NCBI RefSeq assembly: GCF_002949795.1
Contig: NZ_CP026692.1
Coordinates: 1,547,501 to 1,611,500 of the forward strand
Length of the DNA: 64,000 bases
Reading direction: 5' to 3'
Origin: Nostoc sp. 'Lobaria pulmonaria (5183) cyanobiont'
Lineage (GTDB): Bacteria; Cyanobacteriota; Cyanobacteriia; Cyanobacteriales; Nostocaceae
In this document: positions 8,230 through 18,398 of the stretch, in pieces
How the letters are laid out: every line of letters begins with the position of its first letter
Numbering within the stretch: position 1 is the first letter of the stretch
Program-made: the position numbers and the translations under genes
Notes under the pieces: model-generated
What the model saw: only the letters and a program-made list of their open reading frames with translations
What the model was told of the DNA's origin: nothing
Databases searched by the model: none

Positions 8230-11214
8230 ATGACCGCAACCATTCCTAATCTCCCCAGTCTCTACGACCCTTTTTCCACTGAAGCCAAGTGGCAAAAATT
8301 CTGGGAAGACAACCAAGTTTACAAAGCTGACCCCAACAAAGGCGGCGAACCCTACTGCATCGTGATTCCACCGCCGAATGTCACTGGCAGTTTGCACATG
8401 GGTCACGCTTTTGAAAGTGCGTTGATTGATACCCTCGTGCGCTACCACCGGATGCAGGGGCGCAATACCCTGTGGCTACCCGGAACTGACCACGCCAGCA
8501 TTGCTGTGCATAGTATGCTGGAAAAGCAACTCAAGACAGAGGGAAAAACTCGCTACGAATTGGGGCGCGAGAAATTCTTAGAACGCGCTTGGCAATGGAA
8601 GGCGGAGTCTGAGGGAACGATTCTAAATCAGCTACGACGTTTGGGTGTCTCGGTGGACTGGTCACGGGAAAGGTTTACCCTGGATGAGGGTTTATCTAAA
8701 GCTGTTGTCGAGGCATTTACTCGCCTCTACGAGGAAGGCTTAATTTATCGTGGTGAATATTTAGTTAACTGGTGTCCCGCTTCTCAGTCGGCTGTGTCTG
8801 ATGTGGAAGTGGAAAATCAAGAGGTTAATGGAAATCTCTGGCACTTGCGCTATCCCCTCACTGATGGTTCTGGTTTTGTAGAGGTGGCGACAACACGACC
8901 AGAAACGATGCTGGGCGATACGGCAGTAGCGGTTAATCCCAATGACGATCGCTACAAACATCTCATCGGCAAAACTCTAACTCTGCCCATTGTACAACGA
9001 GAAATTCCGATCATTGGCGATGAATTTGTTGACCCTGCTTTCGGCACGGGTTGCGTAAAGGTGACTCCCGCCCATGACCCGAACGATTTTGACATGGGTA
9101 AGCGTCACAATCTGCCGTTGATCAACATTATGAATAAAGACGGCACTCTCAACGCCAACGCTGGGGAGTTTCAAGGACAAGACCGCTTTGTTGCTAGAAA
9201 AAATGTGGTTTCTCGCCTAGAAGCAGATGGCTTTTTGGTAAAGATAGAAGATTATAAGCATACCGTTCCCTACAGCGATCGCGGTAAAGTACCCATTGAA
9301 CCCCTCCTTTCAACTCAGTGGTTTGTCAAAATTCGCCCCCTAGCTGACCAAACTCTCGAATTCCTCGACCAGCAAACTTCCCCAGAGTTTGTCCCCCAAC
9401 GCTGGACTAAGGTCTATCGTGATTGGCTAGTAAAACTCACTGATTGGTGCATCTCTCGCCAATTATGGTGGGGACACCAAATTCCTGCTTGGTATGCTAT
9501 CAGTGAAACGGATGGGCAAATTACCGATAACACGCCGTTTGTGGTAGCGAAATCGGAAACTGAAGCTTGGGAAAAAGCTAAAGCACAATTTGGTGAAAAT
9601 GTCCAGCTTGAACAAGACCCAGATGTGCTAGATACTTGGTTTTCTTCTGGACTCTGGCCATTTTCGACTTTGGGCTGGCCGGAACAAACTCACGATTTAG
9701 CAACTTACTACCCAACTACCACTTTAGTGACAGGCTTTGACATCATCTTTTTCTGGGTAGCTAGAATGACAATGATGGCTGGGCATTTTACGGGGCAAAT
9801 GCCTTTCCAAACGGTTTACATCCACGGCTTGGTGCTGGATGAAAAAGGTCAGAAGATGTCTAAAACCAAAGGTAATGGCATTGACCCGTTGTTATTAATT
9901 GACAAATATGGTACTGATGCCCTGCGCTACACCTTAATTAGGGAAGTGGCTGGCGCTGGACAAAATATCCGATTGGAGTACGATCGCAAAAAGGATGAAT
10001 CGGCTTCTGTAGAGGCATCCCGCAACTTTACTAACAAGTTGTGGAATGCAGCCCGGTTTGTGATCATGAATTTGGATGGACAGACACCGCAACAATTGGG
10101 GAACCCAGTCGCTACCGAATTGAGCGATCGCTGGATTATCTCGCGCTATCATCAAGTTATCAAACAAACCACCAATTACATCGATAATTACGGTTTAGGG
10201 GAAGCAGCGAAAGGACTCTACGAATTCATCTGGGGTGATTTCTGCGATCAGTATATTGAACTAGTGAAATCCAGATTACAAGCAGATGCCGATCCAGTAT
10301 CGCGGCGGGTAGCACAGCAAACCCTCGGCTACATATTGGAAGGGATTATGAAACTGCTTCATCCCTTCATGCCTCATATTACCGAGGAAATTTGGCAAAC
10401 TCTCACCCAACAACCAGCAGATTCCCCGCAAACCTTACCGTTACAAATCTATCCCCAGGTAGATGCAAATCTAATTGATCAATCTTTAGAGGAACAGTTT
10501 GAATTACTGATTGCTACTATCCGCACAATTCGGAATTTGCGGGCTGAGGCGGATATTAAACCAGGGGTAAAAGTGATAGCGAATTTGCAAACTGAAAGCG
10601 AGAAGGAGCGGGAAATTCTCACTGCTGGACAAGATTACATTAAAGATTTGGCGAAGGTTGAGACTTTAACCATTACTGACAAGCAAGAAAACCAAAGTGT
10701 TGCTACGAGAAAACCTCAGAGGGGTTTGAAGACAATTGGCTTAATTATCGTGGCCATTGTCTTTGGTAGAGTGGGTTTAGCTGTGGGGTATGCGATTGAT
10801 GAGACTCCCATCGTCGGAACTTTCTTTGAACTAGTTGGTTTTGGTTACACAGCGTGGTTTGTTAGCCAAAATTTACTCACTGCTCAAGCAAGACTTAGGT
10901 TATGGAGACGCATTTTCTCGCAGAGAGAATTAGAACAACCACAAAAACCAGAAAATGCGATCGCTGGTGTGATTGGTACAATACAAGTGCTAATTCCTCT
11001 TAGCGGTGTGGTGGATATTGAAGCTGTGCGTGCCAAACTAGAGAAAAGCCTGAGTAAAGCTGAAGCCGAAGTTCAATCCCTGAGTACCAGATTAAACAAT
11101 CCTAGTTTTGTAGATAGAGCTAGAGCCGACGTTGTACAGGGAGCGCGGGATGCCTTAGCAGAAGCACAGAAGCAAACTGAAATTTTGCGCGATCGCTTGA
11201 AGGCGTTGCCGTAG
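8230..11214 (+). CDS. valS: Valyl-tRNA synthetase with appended CAAD membrane domain
   Basis: This protein of about 994 residues charges tRNA-Val. It shows the class I signatures [10 protein letters not shown] (HIGH box, near residue 50) and KMSKTKGN (KMSKS box, near residue 540), an editing domain between them and an anticodon-binding domain. Between the anticodon domain and the C-terminal coiled coil, residues about 830-910 contain two hydrophobic segments ([19 protein letters not shown] and [17 protein letters not shown]). This matches the CAAD domain (cyanobacterial aminoacyl-tRNA synthetase appended domain), known to anchor such enzymes to thylakoid membranes. The start is taken as ATG 8230 (MTATIPNL) rather than the in-frame TTG at 8221. 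The last 60 residues are the tRNA-binding coiled coil of bacterial ValRS. Confidence 0.96.
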   Translation: MTATIPNLPSLYDPFSTEAKWQKFWEDNQVYKADPNKGGEPYCIVIPPPNVTGSLHMGHAFESALIDTLVRYHRMQGRNTLWLPGTDHASIAVHSMLEKQLKTEGKTRYELGREKFLERAWQWKAESEGTILNQLRRLGVSVDWSRERFTLDEGLSKAVVEAFTRLYEEGLIYRGEYLVNWCPASQSAVSDVEVENQEVNGNLWHLRYPLTDGSGFVEVATTRPETMLGDTAVAVNPNDDRYKHLIGKTLTLPIVQREIPIIGDEFVDPAFGTGCVKVTPAHDPNDFDMGKRHNLPLINIMNKDGTLNANAGEFQGQDRFVARKNVVSRLEADGFLVKIEDYKHTVPYSDRGKVPIEPLLSTQWFVKIRPLADQTLEFLDQQTSPEFVPQRWTKVYRDWLVKLTDWCISRQLWWGHQIPAWYAISETDGQITDNTPFVVAKSETEAWEKAKAQFGENVQLEQDPDVLDTWFSSGLWPFSTLGWPEQTHDLATYYPTTTLVTGFDIIFFWVARMTMMAGHFTGQMPFQTVYIHGLVLDEKGQKMSKTKGNGIDPLLLIDKYGTDALRYTLIREVAGAGQNIRLEYDRKKDESASVEASRNFTNKLWNAARFVIMNLDGQTPQQLGNPVATELSDRWIISRYHQVIKQTTNYIDNYGLGEAAKGLYEFIWGDFCDQYIELVKSRLQADADPVSRRVAQQTLGYILEGIMKLLHPFMPHITEEIWQTLTQQPADSPQTLPLQIYPQVDANLIDQSLEEQFELLIATIRTIRNLRAEADIKPGVKVIANLQTESEKEREILTAGQDYIKDLAKVETLTITDKQENQSVATRKPQRGLKTIGLIIVAIVFGRVGLAVGYAIDETPIVGTFFELVGFGYTAWFVSQNLLTAQARLRLWRRIFSQRELEQPQKPENAIAGVIGTIQVLIPLSGVVDIEAVRAKLEKSLSKAEAEVQSLSTRLNNPSFVDRARADVVQGARDALAEAQKQTEILRDRLKALP

Positions 11215-11330
11215 GTATCTTTTGCATGTCTTAGGATAACTGTAATGGGTAATGGGAGTCTCAATAATTCCTAATTACCCATTACCAATTAACAAGATCC
11301 AAATATCAATTCTGGGACTTATTATTATAT

Positions 11331-11365
11331 TAAATTTTTTAATTTTTAATTTTTAATTTTTAATT
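11331..11365. repeat. Heptameric AT-rich tandem repeat (TAATTTT units)
   Basis: About five direct copies of the heptamer TAATTTT precede the coiled-coil gene. Short 7-base tandem repeats of this kind are characteristic of Nostocales genomes. Just upstream, 11246-11290 holds an imperfect inverted repeat of AATGGGTAATGGG and its complement. Confidence 0.75.
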
Positions 11366-11382
11366 GGAGCGAAGCGACCCTC

Positions 11383-11817
11383 ATGCTATATCTAGCCCAG
11401 GTGCGTAAAAACGATTTTTTAGACCAGCACCAGTTACGCTTATTGGCGCGTCAAGAAGCTGATAACTTGTGGGCAATAATTCCCGAAGAGGCTTTCATTC
11501 TGCTTGGAAAGGGAAAGATCATGAGTGAGAACTTGCTTGTTCTAGTGGAACTTTCTCCTACAGGCGACATTGAAAGAATAGAAGACGCCACCAACTGGGT
11601 ACTGCATCTGGTAGAAAGCTACCTCACCATCGGCATTACTCCAGAATTTTTGCAGCACGAAGCCGAGCGAGCAGAACATTGGCGACAATCCCTGACGTTG
11701 CAAAACCAAGACTTAGCAAGGCGTTCCTTAGAGTTGGAAGCCAGACGCGAACAAATTCAAGCCTTAGAAGAAAGCCTTAAACGCGAGAAAAACGGTTATT
11801 CCCAAGAGGAAAGTTAA
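11383..11817 (+). CDS. Conserved cyanobacterial coiled-coil protein of unknown function
   Basis: I do not recognise a named family for this 144-residue protein. Residues 1-95 look like a globular alpha/beta domain (LYLAQVRKND, then LLVLVELSPTGDIERIEDA). Residues about 100-140 form a predicted charged coiled coil (heptads such as LARRSLELEARREQIQALEE). There is no signal peptide or membrane segment. It starts at ATG 11383 after GGAGCGAAGCGA, and stands alone between valS and a terminator shared with the RTX gene. The reading frame is well formed and free of overlap, so it is likely a real gene. Confidence 0.75.
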   Translation: MLYLAQVRKNDFLDQHQLRLLARQEADNLWAIIPEEAFILLGKGKIMSENLLVLVELSPTGDIERIEDATNWVLHLVESYLTIGITPEFLQHEAERAEHWRQSLTLQNQDLARRSLELEARREQIQALEESLKREKNGYSQEES

Positions 11818-11858
11818 AAGTTTGCAGTTGTGTTGCACTCAAGTGTGTATGTTATGAC

Positions 11859-11901
11859 AGATTATCCAGTAAGAGTTGATCTGTCTCTTACTGGGTAATC
11901 T
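11859..11901. terminator. Bidirectional hairpin terminator
   Basis: A 17-base stem is formed by AGATTATCCAGTAAGAG (11859-11875) and CTCTTACTGGGTAATCT (11885-11901) with a single G-T mismatch. It lies between two convergent genes (stops at 11817 and 11929), as expected for a shared terminator. Confidence 0.8.
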
Positions 11902-11928
11902 TTAGATGCTTGCTATAGTTAGCTTTCA

Positions 11929-14900
11929 TTAGACAATGACAGTAATATTTGCACTACTAAGCACTGCCTGATTCGAGAACTGAGCAATTTGAACTTGTGC
12001 AGCCTTACCAATCCCATCTGCGTCAAAGAAAAAATTACCTGTAGTTTGATCGTAGATAAAGCGATCGCTTGCTGTTGTCGCACTGGTACCAAGTCTGAAC
12101 AAGCTGGCATTAAGCCTAGTATTCTGAGATTGGCTAAGTGCGAATTCTGTCTTGGAAACGAAGATAGTATCATCTCCAACAGTAAAATCAGCGATCGTAT
12201 CATAGCCTCCACTACGGCTACCAGCCAGATCAAAACTATCTTGTCCAGTTCCACCAGTCAATACATCTCGACCAACTCCACCAGCAAGTAAATCATCACC
12301 TGCACCACCTAACAAGGTGTCATTACCTGAGTTACCAAAGAGGCTATCATTGCCATCTCCTCCGCTCAAGATATTAGCGGCATTATTTCCTGCCAAAATG
12401 TTATCAAGGCTATTACCAGTACCATTGATTAACCCACTTCCAGTCAGAGTCAAGTTCTCCAAGTTATTTCCCAACACCCAAGTAACCGAAGAATTGACTA
12501 AATCTGTGCCTGCATCTAAGGCTTCAATAATACTATCGTTCAGGTTGTCTACGATATAAGTATCATTACCGACTCCACCAACAAGACTGTCAATCCCTGC
12601 ACCTCCATTCAAGGTGTCATCGCCTGCACCGCCTAACAAGCTGTCATTACCTGAGTTACCAAAGAGGCTATCATTGCCATCTCCTGCGTTCAAAATGTTA
12701 GCGCCAGTATTTCCAATCAGGATGTTATTAAGACTATTACCAGTACCATTGATTGCTCCGCTTCCAGTCAGGGTCAAGTTCTCCAGGTTATTTCCCAACA
12801 CACAATTCACCGAAGACTTAACTAAATCTGTGCCTGCATTTAAGCCTTCGCTAATAACATCGTTCACGTTATCTACAATGTAAATGTCATTGCCGGCTCC
12901 ACCAACAAGGCTATCAGATCCTAAACCTCCATCCAAGGTGTCATTACCTGCACCGCCCAACAAGGTGTCATTGCCTGCACCACCAATTAGGCTATCATTG
13001 CCATCTTCTCCGCTTAAGATGTTAGCGCCAGTATTTCCCGTCAGGATGTTCTTAAGGCTGTTACCAGTACCATTGATTGCCCCACTTCCAGTCAGGGTCA
13101 AGTTCTCCAGGTTATCTGCCAACACCCAATTCACCGAAGACTTAACTAAATCTGTACCCGCATTTAAGCCTTCGATAATAATATCGTTCATCTGATCTAC
13201 GATGTAAGTGTCATTACCGATTCCACCATCAAGACTATCAGCTCCCAACCCTCCATCTAAGGTGTCATTGCCCGCACCGCCCAACAAGGTGTCATTACCT
13301 GAATCACCAAAGAGGTTATCGTTACCACTTTCTCCACTCAAGATGTTAGCAACAGAATTTCCAATCAAGATATTATTAAGACTGTTACCAGTACCATTGA
13401 TTGCCTCGGTTCCAGTCAGGGTCAAGTTCTCTAGGTTATTTCCCAACACCCAACTCACCGAAGACTTGACTAAATCTGTGCCTGCATTTAAGCCTTCAGT
13501 AATCGAATCGCTCAGGTTGTCTACGATGTAACTATCATTGCCCTTACCACCGATGAGACTATCAGATCCTGCACCACCATCTAAGGAATCATTTCCATCA
13601 CCGCCATCAAGAGTGTCGTTATCACCTAGTCCTTGGAGCGTGTCATTGCCCTGTAATCCTGAGATGATATCCATATTCATCGTACCAGTCAGGGTGTCTG
13701 CACCTGAAGTGCCATTAATCGGAGGAGTGATTTGACTAATGGTCAAGTTGACAGTTGCAGTACTACTGCCTCCATGCCCATCACTTATGGTGTAAGTAAA
13801 GCCGTCAGAGCCATAATAGTTTTGGCCAGGCGTATAAGTGTAAGTACCATTGTTGTTGTTAACTAAGCTTCCTTGGCTAGGTTGGGTGAAGCCACTAATG
13901 CTCAATACGTCACTAACATCGACATCTGTATCATTGCTTAACAGAGTAGTAGCGCTAATAATAACGGGTGTGTTTTTGCTTGTGATAAAGCTGTCGTTAA
14001 CGGCAACAGGAGCATCATTCACTGCCGTAATATTAATATTCCGAGTAACAGCAGTACTATTAGCCGTACCATCATTAACTAGAAAGCTGACAGTACGAGG
14101 TGTAGTGCTGGGGTTATCACTGCTGTTGGTATAAGTAATGGAACGCAGTGCAGTTTGATAATTTGCAACGGTGGCACTGCCAGTTAAGGTTAGAACGCCT
14201 GTACTGCTGTTGTAGCTGCCGGTAATCCCATTTTGGTTGATGAAGGCGAGAGTATCTTGAGCAGAGACAAAACCACTGCTAATGCTGACGGTGGCACTAG
14301 CCAGGTTGGCGGAGTCGACGTCGCTAATGGTGATACCTGAGTCGATAGCTGTAGTGGCGTTCTCAGTGTATGTCAGGGCAGAGTTGGTGACAGTAGCAAC
14401 AGGTGCATCATTTACCGCCGTAATATTAATATTGCGGGTAACGGCAGTACTATTAGCAGTCCCATCATTAACTAGAAAGCTGACGGTACGAGGTGTGAGA
14501 CTAGGATTATCACTGCTGTTGGTATAAGTAATGGAACGCAGTGCAGTTTGATAGTTAGCAACGGTGGCACTGCCGATTAAGGTTAAGACTCCTGTACTAC
14601 TGTTGTAGCTGCCGGTAATCCCATTTTGGTTGGTGAAGGCGAGGATGTCTTCAGCAGAGGCAAAACCACTGGTAATGCTGATGGTGGCACTAACCAGGTT
14701 GGGGGAGTCTACATCGCTGACGGTGATGCCTGAATCAAGTACTGTAGTTGCGTTCTCTGTATATGATAAGGCAGAATTGGTGACAGTAGCGATGGCTACA
14801 TCATTTACCGACGTAATATTAATATTGCGGGTAACGGCAGTACTATTAGCCGTACCATCATTAACTAGAAAGCTGACGGTACGAGGTGTAGTACTGGGGT

Positions 14901-16341
14901 TATCACTGCTGTTGGTATAAGTAATGGAACGCAGTGCAGTTTGATAATTAGTAACTGTGGCACTTCCGATTAAGGTTAAGACTCCTGTACTGCTGTTGTA
15001 GCTGCCGGTAATCCCATTTTGGTTGGTGAAGGCGAGGATGTCTTCAGCAGAGGCAAAACCACTGTTAATCCTGACGGTGGCACTAGCCAGGTTGGGGGAG
15101 TCTGTGTCGCTGACGGTAATGCCTGAGTCGATAGCTGTAGTGGCGTTCTCAGTGTATGTCAGGGCAGAGGTAGAATCAGAGGTAATTGTTGGAGGAACCC
15201 CACTGTTGGTGTTTAGTTGTGCATATATCCCATTGCTAGACCCGTCTTGACCATCGCTAGTCCAGGAAATGACAAAGTCTCCCCCTGCATCCATCGCTAC
15301 TGTAGGGTTAGATTGACTGTTGGTGGTGTAGGTATTAACTTTGAATTCGCCCCCTTGAGCCACCCCAGTACTGTTGTAGCGTTGGGCATATATCCCACTG
15401 CTAGACCCGTCCTGACCATTGCTAGTCCAGGAAATGACAAAGTTTCCATCTGCATCTATCGCTACTGTGGGGTTAGATTGACTGTTGGTGGTGTAGGTAT
15501 TAACTTTGAATTCGCCCCCCTGAGTCACCCCAGCACTGTTGTAGCGTTGAGCATATATCCCATTGTCAGACCCGTCCTGACCATAGCTTTGCCAGGAGAT
15601 AACAAAGTCCCCACCTGAATCCATCGCTACTGTGGGGTTATATTGAAAGCTGCTGGTGTAGGTATTGACCTTAAATTCGTCCCCAACAGCCACCCCGGCA
15701 CTGTTGTAGCGTTGGGCATATATCCCATAACCATCCCCATCCTGATAATAGCTTTGCCAGGAGATAACAAAGTCCCCTACTGCATCCATCGCTACTGTGG
15801 GGTTATTTTGATAGCCGCTGGTGGTATTAACTTTGAATTCGCTTCCAACAGCCACCCCAGCACTGTTGTAGCGTTGGGCATATATCCCAAATGCAGGACC
15901 GTCCTGACCATAGCTTTGCCAGGAGATAATAAAGTCTCCACCTGAATCCATCGCTACTGTGGGGTTATTTTGAGTACTGGTGGTGTAGGTATTGACCTTA
16001 AATTCGCCCCCTTGAGCGACCCCAGCACTGTTGTAGCGTTGGGCATATATCCCATAACCATCCCCGTCCTGACCATTGCTAGTCCAGGAAATGACAAAGT
16101 CCCCACCTGAATCCATCGCTACTGTGGGGTTATTTTGAGTGCTGGTGGTGTAGGTATTGACTTTGAATTCGCTTCCAACAGCCACCCCGGCACTGTTGTA
16201 GCGTTGGGCATATATCCCATCGCCAGACCCGTCTTGACCAGAGCTAATCCAGGAAATGACAAAGTCCCCATCTGCATCTATCGCTACTGTGGAGTTAGAT
16301 TGATTGCCGATGGTGTAAGTATTGACTTGGAATTCAGTCAT
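11929..16341 (-). CDS. RTX-type calcium-binding exoprotein with propeller-like and cadherin-like repeats
   Basis: This protein of about 1470 residues is modular. Residues 1-385 are seven near-identical repeats of about 55 residues (EFKVNTYTT, then PTVAMD, GDFVISW, GIYAQRYNSAG), which suggests a seven-bladed beta-propeller. Residues about 386-775 are three repeats of about 130 residues of cadherin-like type (LTYTENATTAIDSGI, then ALRSITYTNSSDNPS). Residues about 776-870 are one VCBS/cadherin-like domain. Residues about 875-1365 hold many GGxGxDxL nonapeptides in four larger units (YIVDN, then LENLTLTG, GTGNSLNN). The C-terminus (about 1370-1471) lacks repeats and probably carries the type I secretion signal. 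There is no N-terminal signal peptide. The start is ATG 16341 with AGAGG seven bases upstream. It is probably a secreted, calcium-stabilised surface or adhesion protein. Confidence 0.9.
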   Translation of the reverse strand: MTEFQVNTYTIGNQSNSTVAIDADGDFVISWISSGQDGSGDGIYAQRYNSAGVAVGSEFKVNTYTTSTQNNPTVAMDSGGDFVISWTSNGQDGDGYGIYAQRYNSAGVAQGGEFKVNTYTTSTQNNPTVAMDSGGDFIISWQSYGQDGPAFGIYAQRYNSAGVAVGSEFKVNTTSGYQNNPTVAMDAVGDFVISWQSYYQDGDGYGIYAQRYNSAGVAVGDEFKVNTYTSSFQYNPTVAMDSGGDFVISWQSYGQDGSDNGIYAQRYNSAGVTQGGEFKVNTYTTNSQSNPTVAIDADGNFVISWTSNGQDGSSSGIYAQRYNSTGVAQGGEFKVNTYTTNSQSNPTVAMDAGGDFVISWTSDGQDGSSNGIYAQLNTNSGVPPTITSDSTSALTYTENATTAIDSGITVSDTDSPNLASATVRINSGFASAEDILAFTNQNGITGSYNSSTGVLTLIGSATVTNYQTALRSITYTNSSDNPSTTPRTVSFLVNDGTANSTAVTRNINITSVNDVAIATVTNSALSYTENATTVLDSGITVSDVDSPNLVSATISITSGFASAEDILAFTNQNGITGSYNSSTGVLTLIGSATVANYQTALRSITYTNSSDNPSLTPRTVSFLVNDGTANSTAVTRNINITAVNDAPVATVTNSALTYTENATTAIDSGITISDVDSANLASATVSISSGFVSAQDTLAFINQNGITGSYNSSTGVLTLTGSATVANYQTALRSITYTNSSDNPSTTPRTVSFLVNDGTANSTAVTRNINITAVNDAPVAVNDSFITSKNTPVIISATTLLSNDTDVDVSDVLSISGFTQPSQGSLVNNNNGTYTYTPGQNYYGSDGFTYTISDGHGGSSTATVNLTISQITPPINGTSGADTLTGTMNMDIISGLQGNDTLQGLGDNDTLDGGDGNDSLDGGAGSDSLIGGKGNDSYIVDNLSDSITEGLNAGTDLVKSSVSWVLGNNLENLTLTGTEAINGTGNSLNNILIGNSVANILSGESGNDNLFGDSGNDTLLGGAGNDTLDGGLGADSLDGGIGNDTYIVDQMNDIIIEGLNAGTDLVKSSVNWVLADNLENLTLTGSGAINGTGNSLKNILTGNTGANILSGEDGNDSLIGGAGNDTLLGGAGNDTLDGGLGSDSLVGGAGNDIYIVDNVNDVISEGLNAGTDLVKSSVNCVLGNNLENLTLTGSGAINGTGNSLNNILIGNTGANILNAGDGNDSLFGNSGNDSLLGGAGDDTLNGGAGIDSLVGGVGNDTYIVDNLNDSIIEALDAGTDLVNSSVTWVLGNNLENLTLTGSGLINGTGNSLDNILAGNNAANILSGGDGNDSLFGNSGNDTLLGGAGDDLLAGGVGRDVLTGGTGQDSFDLAGSRSGGYDTIADFTVGDDTIFVSKTEFALSQSQNTRLNASLFRLGTSATTASDRFIYDQTTGNFFFDADGIGKAAQVQIAQFSNQAVLSSANITVIV

Positions 16342-16406
16342 CAAAAAACCTCTGAAAAAAACTAAAAATTTTATTTCAACAATTACGCTCTGATTAAACA
16401 GATTCC

Positions 16407-17510
16407 TTAGTCATTAGGAATCACTGCACTCGGTCGCAGCCAATAATTCAACTCTGGTGCAGTAAATGCTTGGCGGATTTCTTTTCGTTCTTGATTCAAA
16501 ACCATCGGACGCTGTACACCAGCAAGAAACTGTACATCATAAAGTTCTTGACAGCCTGTGGTGAACTTCAGCATCCCCATCTGCTGTCCATTTCGCAAAT
16601 CCACGACTGCCACGCCACAGAGCAACTTCTCAAACCGTTGGGTTATGGGCAACCCTCCGAAAATATGCCGTTCCCGAATCTGGCATAGTCCGACTAGAGC
16701 GTAATACCCGACGCAGCACAACCCCCGCAGAAATCCAGGGAGTACACAGACTACTTGTTTGTCTCCTGATTCGGGATGAATGCGCCATACTTCCCCAGCA
16801 CCAGAGTTGAGTAACCACAAAAACCCGTCATGCCAAATTGGGGAATGGGGCATTGATAATCCATCTAAAATAATTTCATTGCTCTCTACTTCCACAACGA
16901 CTCCACCGTTAGCTTTACTCGCTCGCCATCCCCCGACGGTATCTGTCGCACCGAGAGCAGTCACATACTTGGGTTTGCCATCCACCATCGCTAACCCATT
17001 AAGGTGACAACGGTCTTCTGGCACTACTTGGGAAATAAATTTGGGATGCCAGCGCGGTACAAAGCTAAAGTCTGGACTCAAGGCAGAAAGACACGAAAAG
17101 CGGGTATTGACAATCCACAACCCTTCTCTGCCAAATTCCAGGTCGTGAATATTGAGGTCGCCTGTGAAATATGTCATCCGTGGCAGGTAGAGGGCATCGT
17201 AGCGTCCGGGCTGGTCTTCTAAAAACTCATAAGCTAGTGCGGAGGCATTGGCTAATAAACAGACTTCGTGATGGGTAGCCAGTGCCAGTCGTGAACCATT
17301 CACTGCCAATCCCATTGGTTTGGAAAATTGGCGTAACAGCATAGTTATCTGTTCCCCATTCCAGCCTACTAGTGCTAGTTTTCCAGCTTGGTAGGTGGTG
17401 ATGGCAACTGAGCCTCCGGCTTGACTCAGCCAGGAGATAAATCCCTGGTCGGCATCACATTGAATTAAGTTATTCTCTTCTGGGGCAGTAGTGGGAAAAG
17501 TGGACAACAT
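16407..17510 (-). CDS. TIGR03032 family protein
   Basis: This 367-residue soluble protein has repeated beta-sheet motifs like a propeller (YQAGKLALVGW, LALATHHEVCLL, HDLEFGREGLWIVNT, MPHSPIWHDGFLWLLNSG, QELYDVQF). These match my recollection of the TIGR03032 family, a family without known biochemical activity that often lies near sulfotransferases or large surface proteins. It starts at ATG 17510. Its stop is 65 bases before the RTX gene on the same strand, so the two may share a transcript, and a cysC gene lies 0.9 kb upstream. No secretion signal is visible. A role in making or modifying the exoprotein is only a hypothesis. Confidence 0.72.
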   Translation of the reverse strand: MLSTFPTTAPEENNLIQCDADQGFISWLSQAGGSVAITTYQAGKLALVGWNGEQITMLLRQFSKPMGLAVNGSRLALATHHEVCLLANASALAYEFLEDQPGRYDALYLPRMTYFTGDLNIHDLEFGREGLWIVNTRFSCLSALSPDFSFVPRWHPKFISQVVPEDRCHLNGLAMVDGKPKYVTALGATDTVGGWRASKANGGVVVEVESNEIILDGLSMPHSPIWHDGFLWLLNSGAGEVWRIHPESGDKQVVCVLPGFLRGLCCVGYYALVGLCQIRERHIFGGLPITQRFEKLLCGVAVVDLRNGQQMGMLKFTTGCQELYDVQFLAGVQRPMVLNQERKEIRQAFTAPELNYWLRPSAVIPND

Positions 17511-18398
17511 AAATCAGTTGAATTAAATTTCAAGTTTTGTTGAGGAACTTTAGACTTAGTTAAATACAAAATATACTCAGTTGCTCCATCTGTTAAAATT
17601 GAGCGGTAAATCACCAACTACGAACCCCGAAAATTACTGGTACAAACTACTAGTAAAGCACGGCGTAAATCCAGCTATCACCTTAATTAAGCAGACAAGT
17701 TGCTCAGAGCAACTGGTTAAAGGTGAACAAATTTATGCCAAAGTGTACTAGTGATTGATGTCATTAGTTTTGATGAGTTGTGAAAGTTTGTAGTCAGGAC
17801 TAAAACCCTTAAAATTGACCGATAAATCGCTCACTACGAATCTCTCAAAATTAATGAAACAGACTACTAGGCGTGCCATCATTGTCAATAAACAAGCCTG
17901 TACCAGAAACAGCACCTAAAGGAATCGCCCCCAGATAATGGGTTGTGCCGCCATAAAGCTGCACTGGATATAACTTTGCAGATATTTTGAACTTAGTTTT
18001 TTATAATGTCCTAGTGGTAAATCTTATTTGGTAATCTACTGTTATAATAAGGACTGTTTTAGTCAAAATAAACTGTATATATACTGAATGTAAAAATTAG
18101 TTAAAACTTCAATAAATTGAGAACTGGAACAGCAAGTTTTGTTACTATAGCGGCGAATTGCGTTGTTAGGGTTCAGAAAATGCGTAAGTGTAGCCCGTCG
18201 TATAAATCGCTATATTTTGTATTAAATATTTAGAGCTAAATACGTATAATTATGCGATTCCTTCACTCGAAATCAGTAGAGGTAAGAGTAGCAAAGCTGA
18301 CACGGGCTGCCTTGCAATGGCTGAAATTCCTGCTAAAAAAGGATTATAAAAATAAAATTACTATTTGACCCACAATTACCTAAAAAAGCTTTTTTGGT
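17511..18398. other. Non-coding stretch with a duplicated segment and a decayed frame
   Basis: Two imperfect direct copies of about 60 bases lie at 17593-17653 and 17809-17870; both begin TTAAAATTGA and end ACTACTAG. On the minus strand, 17851-18000 is a 49-codon stop-to-stop frame (peptide ending GTGLFIDNDGTPSSLFH) that looks like the C-terminus of a lost protein. A 30-base dispersed repeat lies at 18181-18210. Promoters for cysC and the TIGR03032 gene should be here, but I cannot place them with confidence. Confidence 0.55.
18181..18210. repeat. Copy of a 30-base dispersed repeat (TAGCCCGTCGTA core)
   Basis: It begins TGCGTAAGTGTAGCCC and ends ATCGC. It matches the copy at 34067-34096 at 26 of 30 positions and, in reverse, resembles the copy at 33148-33177. 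Confidence 0.7.

Noticed and set aside
12317-15945. Several plus-strand frames opposite the RTX gene (for example 12317-12559, 15217-15618)
   Set aside because: They repeat the RTX units on the complementary strand and have low-complexity composition; the minus-strand frame is clearly the gene.
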